DNA from: Trichoplax sp. H2
Taxonomy: Eukaryota; Placozoa; Uniplacotomia; Trichoplacea
Reading direction: 5' to 3'
DNA length: 64,000 nucleotides
Assembly (NCBI GenBank): GCA_003344405.1
Contig: NOWV01000008.1
Span: forward strand, 744,001-808,000
Shown in pieces: positions 40,478 to 50,889 of this stretch (position 1 is its first letter; the number at the start of each line of letters is the position of its first letter). The notes beneath the pieces were generated by a model. It worked only from the letters and a program-made list of their open reading frames with translations. It made no database searches and was not told where the DNA came from. The translations under genes were made by a program, and so were the position numbers.

Positions 40478-40760
40478 AAGGTAATTTAAATTTAAATTAT
40501 GTAGGTGATGAGTTATACAGTATTCAATATATTAGATGCAGATTATCATTTGTCAAATTTGAGTATAAATATCATTGACAAGGCAATTTAAATTATGTTG
40601 TTGATAAATTATACAGTGTGAAATGTATTAAGTAGAGAGCATCATTTGTCAAATTTAAGTATAAATATTATTGATAAAGTGATTTAAATTATGTTGGTAT
40701 TAGTTTAAACATACAGTGTTAAACGTATTAAATAGAGAGCATCATTTGTTAGTAAACAAC
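40478..40760. repeat. minisatellite, about three units of roughly 95-100 bp
   Basis: Units share 'atttaaattatgt', then 'ttatacagt', then 'agcatcatttgtcaaattt' and 'gtataaatat', starting near 40483, 40588 and 40682. The last unit is incomplete. Confidence 0.8.
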
Positions 40761-42662
40761 AAGAAATAGGTGAATAATGACAATTCAGCTTTGAAATTTT
40801 TGAATTTCTCATGATCTATTTACATGTACTAAGATTTACCTCAACAGTAGAATTGCCATTTATCGAATATTCATCTTCTATTAGGTACTACCGTATAAAT
40901 TAAGCTTTAATATAACATACAAAAGATACATTGAAGACATCTAGCCTAGTGCAAATAATCATTAATGAAAATTTAGTGTTAATGAGGGTAACTGCTACTA
41001 CTCTAAGCAATACATTATAATTGTTATACGATTATGATACAGATAGTCCACTCAGTGACCTGTTTAGCGTTAATACAACGTAGTTTAAATGCTAAGAAAT
41101 ATGGGAATCTCGAGTAGATCTTGAATAATAAATAGCAACCGAATATAAAAAATGAAATTCTTTAAAACTGGAAGATTAAGGTACAGAAAATATAAAATAC
41201 GCGAAATATTAAGAAAATAGAATTAATAAAGATATGTTAATACGATGAGCGAATTTCTAATATAATACAAGATATCTTTTTGCTGTTAATAGGCGATGCA
41301 ATATATCTTCCATGCAATGTATAATTGTTGTAATTCATCAAGTTCTATGTCGTCATCCATGACGGCATCAGTTATAGTGCTTGAGCGAATTAGAGCTGAG
41401 ATAGTTGTTATTGGTGATTTCGAGCACAATTGAAGAATTTTAAAACCATAAACATTGACTATTTTTTATTCGTCTCGTGTCAATGAAATAGAATAGATAT
41501 TATGTAAGATCTTCAACTTTGAATGATAATATTTAAATGGTACTCTTAACGACTATTGACATAAAAAAATATTGAGAAATAAATTAGTCACAGTCCAACT
41601 ATCCCGATCTAAAGAGAGTCAATTAAATTGAGGAAACAAAAGATTTTTTAGATATATGAGTTCAATATCATTTAAACTCGATAGGTATGCATATTGATAA
41701 TAAGCCGTGATTTGGAGATAGAACTTGACTCTAATTTCGATTATGAAAATATCCATCATTGGAGATATTGAAAGGTAAAGAAGGTATTGTGAAAATTCTA
41801 ATGATCGAATTGATTTATTGTCAAGGCACAGTCGGCTTTATTTCTTGGAACAAACACTTTAGGAAGTCATCCATTTAAATTACGGACAATAAATCAATGA
41901 TTAATATGGAGACTTTTATTTATTTCTCTTCAATTTTGATCTTTTCTCTATACAAACTATTGTTGAATGCATTTTGCTTTCATTTACAGCTTAAATACGT
42001 CTAGATAGTATAAGCGCTAATTAAGAGGACAGATAATAGCCCAAATCAAGGAAGGTCATCAATACGATTGCATGGATAGACTATTGTTGGAGAGATGACA
42101 TCAAATTAGGCCCATATATTTATCAAGCACTGGCTGCTTTATCCTTGTTGTTTCTGAATGAAAAAGTGATGCATTATTTATCATCAGATACAATTGAATG
42201 TTATTAGGAAAGTGCCTTGAATTTTTTCTGGTTATTTTTTAAATCAATCTTGCGGATGTTAATCTCTTACAAGTTGAACGTTTTGTTACTATTTAAGCAT
42301 CCAAATATAGTTATTAGTGATTCGAATTACAAATCGCTGTAATACACCCATTGCTACAGTTTTAAGATAGTATTTTTAAATGTAGACTAGGCGCAAAACT
42401 ACTCTTCTACTTTGAATTTTCATATCCTATTGGTAGTCTTTCCCTTTTGTAGTGTTGATGAAATTTTGGATTACAACGCTTATCGTTACCAATAAGCATT
42501 TGTTTAAAGTTATTCTGTGCTATAGCAATCACACCAATAACTCTTACTTTCATATTAAAGGTAGAATTACTGCATCACTACTATTAATTGGATCGATGTG
42601 ATAAAAACGGAGTATCGACCGACAATAAATGTAATAAGAAATACAATTTATAATCCAACACT
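40761..42662. other. AT-rich intergenic DNA
   Basis: No gene or repeat was recognised upstream of receptor 4. The last part must include its promoter and 5' UTR. Confidence 0.5.
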
Positions 42663-43868
42663 ATGGATAATTTAAGTCATAATCAACCTCAACTCTTGCA
42701 TCAGTTAAGTATTGCACCTCACGTAATAATATCTTTGTGCTTACTATTAATCAGTATTGTAAGTTTAGTTGGAAATTTAACCTCATTATATGTAATCCGT
42801 AAAATTCTATCATTTCATACTCAACAATGGTTTCTGATATCGGTGATAATTGTTATCAATATAATCCTTGGATTATCCATACTGCCGACAACTGTCATTG
42901 CGTTCATACTCAACTATAACATATTCTCTTCATCCACATGTACATTTTTAGGATTTCTTTCTGCGTTTACTAATTTGATTCAGGCCTTTATCGTTGCTTT
43001 GACATTAGTCCATCAAATTGCTCACTTAAATCCGACGTATCTATGTATTCGACATCGTGGTTATAAAAAATTATCCAAACCTTACTTAATTCTATGCACT
43101 ATTCTGACCTTCTTTTTCGCCATGTTGCCGTTACTCAACATGGCAACTATCGGACTAGGTGAATACAAGATGATTTCTTCGATACAAAATTGTTGGATTG
43201 ATATCGGTGGCCCTAATAATAGGATAGTCTCGATCATATTTATATCTTGCTTTTTCTTGCCATATCTATTCTGCCTGTTCTGGTTGCTCGATCTGATATT
43301 ATTATCGTTATCCAAGACGATATCGGGTGTGCAGTATCAATATCCTAGTCAAAATGGTGGCAGTAACGTTATACTACGGACAATTTCAACATTAATCATT
43401 GCTTATTTAAGTCTCAATTTGCCCAATATCGTTAAAATATCGGTTGAAAGAATATCACCAGGGAGAATATCTTCAACATTACAAATGTTATTCACTTGGT
43501 TAGGATTCTTTTTTACTACTATCACACCAATAATTATGGCTTGTAATCATTCCGAATTTACTCAAGTCTATGCTCGTCTAGGAAAATTAATCCGATCTTC
43601 AACAAGCAACAATGTAGTCCATCCAAGTGGTCGCTCCACTCCTAGGAAAACTACCATTCCTATAATTAAAATTGATAAAGTGGACAATAGTTTGTATCCT
43701 ACAACAGAGGCAAAAAACATTTATAACATCAAAAAAAGCACTAATGAAGAGGCTAATCAGAAATATCTTTCTGTGGGCAAGTCATTAAGTTGCAATAAGC
43801 CTTACATGCATAAATCCGATGATATCGAATCTAAGGCTTCAGCAACTGCACGAGTTAGCGCAGTCTAA
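42663..43868 (+). CDS. divergent class A GPCR-like protein, receptor 4 of the local family
   Basis: Single-exon seven-helix protein of 401 residues. It keeps the family ECL2 (GLGEY at 164-168, C177-W-I-D), TM1 GN (37-38), the TM3 Cys (93) and TM6 NLP (252-254). It has lost most signalling motifs: the TM2 Asp is Asn (66, in IIVINIILG), the DRY position reads HQI (117-119), and NPxxY reads TPIIM (288-292). The tail is about 100 residues, polar and Lys/Ser-rich. The frame is open over 400 codons, so it is not an obvious pseudogene. It may be a decoy or atypical receptor, a dimer partner, or a recently relaxed gene. Confidence 0.88.
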   Translation: MDNLSHNQPQLLHQLSIAPHVIISLCLLLISIVSLVGNLTSLYVIRKILSFHTQQWFLISVIIVINIILGLSILPTTVIAFILNYNIFSSSTCTFLGFLSAFTNLIQAFIVALTLVHQIAHLNPTYLCIRHRGYKKLSKPYLILCTILTFFFAMLPLLNMATIGLGEYKMISSIQNCWIDIGGPNNRIVSIIFISCFFLPYLFCLFWLLDLILLSLSKTISGVQYQYPSQNGGSNVILRTISTLIIAYLSLNLPNIVKISVERISPGRISSTLQMLFTWLGFFFTTITPIIMACNHSEFTQVYARLGKLIRSSTSNNVVHPSGRSTPRKTTIPIIKIDKVDNSLYPTTEAKNIYNIKKSTNEEANQKYLSVGKSLSCNKPYMHKSDDIESKASATARVSAV

Positions 43869-45464
43869 TTGCAATTATAGTAATATTAGCTAGTATTTTC
43901 CGCTCATTCTAAATTAAATACTAAGGTCAGCTTTCTCTTAGTACATTAGCGTAAATCTTCTTATAATCTAAAGAAACGATAGATCTCTACAGTACAATAT
44001 GGATAAGATGAAGATAAATTTCTATATCGCTATTTGCTATCACTTTGTGCTGTTAACAAGGCATTATATCAAATACCCTGCTGTTGTATTTTACCTCTTA
44101 TGATGTTGCGATCCTTTTTGATATCATTGTTCCCTACCAACATAATACAGTATTTTAACTGGCAGATTTAAGATGATTGGATTAGCACGTGCATTATTGA
44201 CATACATGACATTATTAAGTTGGTTTCTGGCTCAGGAAATACCGATATTTCGATGGAATCTGTAAGAACAGAGAATCAAATCGCAAAAAAATCTTACTAA
44301 TATCATACTACCTTTTGTTACTATCATTTTTAACACGGCTTTAGCCTCTATAAATAATCTGAAATCAGATAATCTATTTCTGATAATGTACTTGTATTTT
44401 GGTTTAGGATAAATATATGCTGAAAGAGTGATACTAGAATGTAATTGCTGTTAAATCTCGAATTTTATACTTCTTAACTCGTCTATAAGACTCCAAAGTT
44501 ATCCCTAATATTGCGATCATGGCTCAGCTTCGTGGCATCACTATAGGTGTAATTTAGGAAGCTGTCTCTTGATATATTATCCATGAAGATGGAGTAGTAA
44601 ATGAGTTACGGACTAGATAGTTCGCTATTTTATGTTAGTTTTTACGAGAGCTTATTTATTTTCAATTTCTCTTTTGTCTCTCCTATCGTATTCTACTGAT
44701 ACTTTCTTTAGATTGGTATTATAGAATTTAATTTCTCATAATATTATGTCCGCTGTATTAATATTATCTAAAAATTGTCTTTCGAATAAGAAAATTAATA
44801 GCAACTACTGAGGAATTAATAGAAAGAATATTATTACTAAATAAACATTAGTAAATAGTATTTCGTTAGATAAGAAATTTTACAATACTATAATAACATA
44901 TCATTTAAATCTGTGTGAATTAATATTGTATATATATTTGTGGTATATCTTTGCAGTGATATTCACTTAGATTATTTAATAATTTATGGCATAGAAAGAA
45001 GGAGGCGAGAGAGAAAACCTAATTTTGCAAACTTTTACTTTAAACTGCTAGGTTTCGGTTAATTACTCGTATCTATAGTTAGGATGGTTTAATAATTAAA
45101 TAAATTAAAAATACGTCAAAGAATTTGAATTGCGGATAGATAGTATTCAAATATATTTGGAGTATTCTTATCGAACTTCTGACCGACACTATGCTAATGG
45201 TCACTGTCGCAAAACAACTTTCGTGATCGTATCTGAACTAGTCTATCTACTCCTATGGTTCTCTGACTAACTCCGGAGATCCTCACCAAGGGAAAACTAA
45301 CTTCTTCCTATACTATAGTAATCGAGTCAAACGATAGGTTTAGGTTAATAAATATATTTATTACTAGCCCGTTTACGTTAGTACCGGTGTACTCTACGTT
45401 AGCCTCTGTGGAACTGAGATTAAAAATTAATAATCAAGCTTATATTCAATTTCATATGTCAGAC
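43869..45464. other. AT-rich intergenic DNA
   Basis: A 31-codon ORF from about 44173 (M-I-G-L-A-R-A-L-L, hydrophobic) resembles a signal peptide but has no continuation. No gene is supported. Confidence 0.45.
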
Positions 45465-45570
45465 AAACAACAGGAAGAGAGTCGCGGGCGGGGAAGCGAG
45501 CGGTAGTGTGGCGTAACCCGAGTTGCCGTGATACCCTACAAAGCCCGCGCGGCACGCGCAAACAGTAAAG
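45465..45570. other. CpG-rich island in AT-rich DNA
   Basis: Bases 45481-45560 are 55/80 G+C (69%) with about a dozen CpG, far above their surroundings. Neither strand gives a recognisable protein or tRNA. The preceding 300 bases are also more complex than the background and include 'aataaatatatttatta'. It could be a fragment of a mobile element such as a solo LTR, transferred DNA, or a regulatory island. Confidence 0.7.
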
Positions 45571-47342
45571 AAACACTGACTAAGAGAACAGGAGTGAGTG
45601 GATAGATCAATGGGTTAGTTGATAAGTACATGGCCCGGTGCTAATCTTTCACCTTAAATTATATAATGTGCAATACAGGCTTGCTATAGACTATAGTGCA
45701 ATCTAGTAATAACAACGTTAAATTATTACACATAGATTACAAAATATTAATTATACTTAATTTATAGTATTTTAGTCGTAGTGCTTTGTGAAATCTAAGA
45801 GCGATTGACAGATCAGACTATTTAAGTTACTACCGTAAGAACGACCTAAATATTGCGATAGATGTTTCAATAACGATAAATTGGTATACTTTTTGTATCT
45901 GAATTGCAGATACTATAATCACCTCACAGATGCAGCCGATCTCTTCTTCTACAAGGCCTGATTTATGTGATAAAGAAGAATAAACAAGAACTTGACCTTC
46001 TATTTAAGTTACTTTTAACCACTTTATTCATAGATCTAATTACATAAATACGTGTTAGACTTGATTGTAATGATATCGTCTAAAGTAAGTTAAACCATAA
46101 TATCCATATCTATTGATGAGAGCATTGCGATTTGTTTATGGGTAATAATAGTTAGAATACCTTAATTTACATTTTATATATATGATGAATTTTATGCTGA
46201 AAATTGTATCAGGATTGAACGCCTTTGCAAACAATATTAATATAAATAGGGCACAACTTCAATAAATGATTGATTATAATTCACAGTATCAGGTATTGCT
46301 ATTCTTTAGTTTGCTGCATTTCATTAGGCATGCTTCTAACGTTATTATTGGCCTTGCAAAGTAAGTATTGAAAGTATTTTTGGGATATGATGACTAGCTC
46401 ATTCGTAGTTTAAAAATAGTACAGCATTCGCGATAAGAAATCATGTAATTAGAGTAATAGCTCAGATGTATTTTATTATTCGATAGATCTCTTTAAATAA
46501 TTCATAAGAGAATCAGCCGGGACTGTTGTAATGTGTTGTGATTCGAGGCTTTTTAGGAGGTAATTTCTCCTGATTAACGGCATACATCTCGTAGCTTAGT
46601 TTGTTTACTATTGCAGCTAGATGACAAATTATGTATTATTGCAACGGTGTCTTCCGTAGAAGTAGAGTTGTATAAGTTATAGTGCGATACATCTATTAAT
46701 ATGAATAGGTATCATATCATATTCATTTATAAAAGTCTCAATAATGTGTTTAGAAGGCGCAACAGTTAGGCTCTTTGCATTGCCTATTTACGGAGCATTC
46801 CGAGGATAGTTTAATACTAAACATAGTAATAAAGATGCAAAAGGGAAGGCAGATACAAGAAAGTATTAACTCAGAACTAATTATGTCAGTAAAACCATTA
46901 TTCAATTTCTGAACATATAAGCTCTTGTTACTTTTTAGCTTTAAAAGTTCGAAATAAAGCATTTAAAAAGCGATTCGTTATATTGTAATGAAATGGTAGT
47001 GTAATTATTTCATTGCATGTACGAATATAAGCTAAATTCAATCGTAGCATTATTTTATGATTATTTTGGGTACGCTATAATTAAACATATAAAGATCAGA
47101 CGCCTGTTCGAAACACTTGTTCCGTAGCGATAGAAAAACACATCTTGAACCTATCATTTTCAATAGCAAACGTTCTGTCGTTGCTGTAGTTGAATGGTAA
47201 TGGGTACGTCAATGCCAGTTACCATGATAGGCTAGAAGCAAAATTTTATATAACTACCGGTAAATATCTATCGGTTAAGTTTGATTATTTATAAGCCGAA
47301 CCCGTATTTTACTTGTATAGACGCACGGCACATACGAATATA
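45571..47342. other. intergenic DNA
   Basis: A minus ORF (46750-46962, 70 residues) has a hydrophobic stretch followed by a Cys-rich end (C-V-N-R-Q-C-K-E-P-N-C-C), but nothing else supports it. No other gene is visible. Confidence 0.45.
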
Positions 47343-50216
47343 TTACACTTTATCAGTCCTTTCTTGGCCAGTTTCTTGATAAAATTGGTTTAAGGTGTTA
47401 ACATTTTCTAATAGTAAATCCGTATACTTCCTGAGATCTTCAAGTGTTTCTGATTCACTACGATCTTTTCCTAATGCTTTTATGAAGTTTTTTCTATAAG
47501 GTGAAGCTTTAACAGCCAACTTTAGCATGATGAGGAAAAATATAAAGTTAGTTAGCTAGTATGGTATTGATATAAAACTTTCCCATTCATTCACGCAGTA
47601 CATTATAAAATGGATAACTTTTATAACACATTCTATTTGCAACGAAATCGTACGATACCTATTCAATAATATGCAGTACAACAAATACGACGTAAAATAT
47701 CGGCAAAGTGTAGCAAAGCTTACCGAAAAGATTCCTTTGACTATGAAACCGTGATATCGTCGAAGAGTTTGTTCGTAAGCTGTAGAAGCACAAACAGATA
47801 CTTCGTCTGTAGTTTTAACTAATAAATCTAGCAAAACTGCAATAAAATTCAAAGCCCTAAAAAACATAAAGTAAAGGAGAATATTATAAGCTAGGTAAAA
47901 GAGTAAAGAAAAAATAATAATATATATAAAATTCTTATTTTAAGGTGAAAAGATTAGAAATCCGTTCAAGATGAGGCGACCTTTTAAGCCATAGTAGAGC
48001 ATCGGTAGCAGAATTTTTGACACGGGTAGTTTTTTCTGCAATCTCGCTACGTACAATTTCTTGTAGTGTGTGATACTTTTCTCTATTTTGCTCGAATTTC
48101 TTGGTCAGCTTCTGTATTGGGGATTAAGTACGTTAATAATAATCCAATAATATCAGCTACATGATTACTTGTACACCACGCGATAAAATCTTAGTACGGA
48201 ATTAAGCCATGAGTAGTGACTCAGATATACAGTAATGTTGTTCTTTCGTCTCGTTACGCAAGTTGCTATTCAATTTCATCATCATCAATCAGCCTATTTC
48301 GACTTGTTCATAGCAAGTATAAGCTATCCGCCTCGCACGTGTATTGTTCGCGCAAGATTGTGATTTAGTAACTACGTTTACATCTAACTGTAGCTTAGTA
48401 CTATGATAGCTAATAGATTTGTAGGTTTAAAAGGAACTATGTAAGATATACTTGTATAGCAGCTGATAACAGTTCTGTTACGGTTCTTTCGTAAAAAACA
48501 TCTTCTTGTAACTTACAGAGATATTGCCATTAATATCCATTTTAACAACGGAAAATGCCGATCCGAAAACCTCTAGAATGAAATTAGATTATCAATTTAT
48601 TCAGCGATGTCTACATGAAGGAGGAAAACTAGTAATACATTGAGTTAGAAGATTGCATAGTTATTTTACTGCTGCTACACTGGTTACGATACTATGCAGC
48701 CATTATACTGTAAAAGTTGCTAAAACATTCTAACGGAGTAATGTTATATATAACGACGTCCGTTAAGATTCCAGGAGTTTATTTAACATTCAGACCAAAT
48801 TTGAGCTGCTTACAATAAAAAGATTTTAGTAAAAGATATTGGCGTAGGTTCAAATCTGAAATGTTAGGCCAAAGGAAGAAATTTTTGGTGGATGATTAAG
48901 ATAAGCTTAAAATTGTATTTATTGAATTATATTTGTTTTTGCTTACAAAGCTTCCAGCACAAGCATCACCTATTTGTATGCCAAGTCATAACGTATTAAA
49001 TGAGGCGACGATGCTATAGTTAGTAATGAAACTTGAACGGTTTTATCCGTAAGAAAGTGAAAAATATCGGTATAAGTGTTTGGATTTATCTTCTAGGCTA
49101 TTACTCTTTATACAACACGATGGCCACTTTGTTTCAGAGAATGATAATTAATTAATATTAAAACAGTAATGTTTAGAGCCTCAATTTCCAGCATTATTTT
49201 TAATAATGAAAAGATTAGAAGATAAATCTGTCAAACTGTTAGTATAATACTGCATTTTTTTATTTAACAATGCTGACTTCTGTAAATGGATGATGGTCAA
49301 TTTATTAATTTACAGTTGATTTTAATCCATAGCTCTCAATGAATAAATGACGATCAGGCTGGCTATAGTAATGCGATCATTTATTCTAAACTATAAGCTA
49401 CTTCTATCCATTGCTGTCAATGACAAGAGCAAATTATGACCAATCAGAATACTTGTTGTTACAGGAATACGATCATTTATTTTAAAATTAGCGATTTCAA
49501 TCCATTGCTCTTAATGATGAGAACAAACGATGATCGATCAGCAGACTTGTTGTCACAGCAATACGATTATTGTAAAATTAGTGCTTTCTATCGATTGCTC
49601 TCCTTGACGAGAACAAAATAGGATCTCTTGGCAGACTTAGTGTTACAGGAATACCATCACTTACCACTCCATTAACTATTTCTATCTATTACTCTCAGTG
49701 CAAAGAACAAGTGATGATCAATTAATAGACTTGTTGTTACAGGAACGCAATCATGGGCGTATAATAACATTAGCGATTTGCATTCATTGCTATCTATGAC
49801 AAGAACAAGTGATGATCAATCAACAGACTTGTTCTCGGAAAACACAATCAATTATTGGTCATTACACATCAAGTTAGCGGTATCAATCCTTTGCAATCTC
49901 AGAGGAGAGCAAATGTTTATGTATCAACAGACTTGTTGTCACAGGAATGCCATCATTAATGATAAAATGAGTATTATTGTGGTTAAGATAGAATAATCAA
50001 TTCTCTTTTCAGCAGAGAATCTCTAACGGAAAGTTGAACAATATGTTTACGCCGACATTAGATCAAAATTCAAAACAAAGCATCATCTACTTGGTGTTCT
50101 ATCAACTTACCGAAAATTGTGGTTAAATCGCGACAAGCATCGAGGAAAGCTTCAGTTTTAATCTCTTTATCTTCACTAGTGGATTGAAAAAGTAATCGAT
50201 TGCCAACTTTCGCCAT
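47343..50216 (-). CDS. GLTP: glycolipid transfer protein
   Basis: Cytosolic protein that moves glycosphingolipids between membranes. Five exons on the minus strand: 50216-50111, 48572-48517, 48111-47981, 47856-47724 and 47519-47343. They splice in phase to 200 residues (human 209). The N-terminus M-A-K-V-G-N-R-L-L and F-L-D-A-C match the human start region. Sugar-headgroup residues are all present: D48, N52 and K55 (M-D-I-N-G-N-I-S-K-L), Trp95 in A-L-L-W-L-K-R and His133 in Y-E-Q-T-L-R-R-Y-H-G. The C-terminus ends in D-K-V (human ends Y-K-V). Exon 2 is only 56 nt. Intron 1 (1.5 kb) holds a minisatellite. The gene starts head-to-head with RAD51D. A CPTP-type ceramide-1-phosphate specificity is less likely given the match to GLTP, but substrate cannot be proven from sequence. 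Confidence 0.93.
49318..49975. repeat. degenerate minisatellite in GLTP intron 1
   Basis: Six to seven units of about 90-106 bp. Each contains an 'attgctctcaatgac'-like part, 'aagaacaa', 'gatgatcaatcaacagac', 'ttgttgttacaggaatac' and 'gatcatttat'. Unit phases are seen near 49445, 49543, 49637, 49730, 49825 and 49930. The small ORFs here are repeat artefacts. Confidence 0.85.
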
Positions 50217-50889
50217 GATTGATAGATTTAGAAAATGCAATGCTTGGAGAAGCTGATGATGAAGTTTCTAATCAGAGTGTTGAAAGACGATGATTGGAGG
50301 TGCAATCGTCCAGCCAGTAGTTTGACGTTGATAACCATGAAAAGAAATAGTGCAAATAGTATGAAACTGGAAAACGAAATGGAGCAGTGACCAGCTTGTC
50401 ATTCCTTCATCCCCTGTGCTGTACCGTACCGCTACTGACGTATTGTACTGTACTGTACTGTACAGTGTAAGTACTCAGGCACAGTGCATTGTACCGTGAG
50501 CTACTACTGTACACTGTACTGGAAGGACGGGAGGGATGGACTACCGGAAGAGTCGTCTCTGATGATATTTGCCTAGATACTAGATAAAATGTAGAATTTA
50601 AGCGCATCGCGATGATTTAATTGAATTGATTGATTTACTTATATAGTACTGTAGTGTCTCGGATATCCATATCCTTAATTTAGGATCGAGATTGTCTCCC
50701 CTGCAGAAGGAAATTTGCATCCAGCACCCGCTTGAGTGAACATTCCATTTCCTTTTCCACGATAATTGGTTGATTAATTGGTTGCAGTATCGTCATTTTT
50801 CGTACGTGATTTATGCACAAACGGCTTAATCATTTTTCCATTGACGATCTTGATGAGGCGCGAAAGTCGTCTTAGCTAGTTGATTGCCA
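50217..50889. promoter_or_regulatory. bidirectional GLTP / RAD51D promoter region
   Basis: The 673-bp spacer between divergent start codons must hold both promoters. It contains a cluster of palindromic 'actgtacagt' and 'gtactgtac' units at about 50440-50521. Both start codons sit in the same context ATGGCGAAA; on the RAD51D side this is GCCAATGGCG. Transcription start sites cannot be placed from sequence alone. Confidence 0.6.

Noticed and set aside
10086-43868. The receptors as opsins (placopsin-like), suggested by the G..Y...C..D pattern in ECL2
   Set aside because: The retinal-binding lysine position in TM7 is Phe or Tyr in receptors 1-3, and TM7 reads NSA-NPxxY, typical of non-opsin class A receptors.
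48111-48200. A GLTP-like 'VADIIG' reading just upstream of GLTP exon 3 (minus strand)
   Set aside because: It is in the wrong phase to join exon 3; the true segment (M-D-I-N-G-N-I) lies at 48517-48572 with correct splice sites.
49436-49996. ORFs of 61 and 72 residues on the + strand
   Set aside because: They are read-through of minisatellite units within GLTP intron 1.
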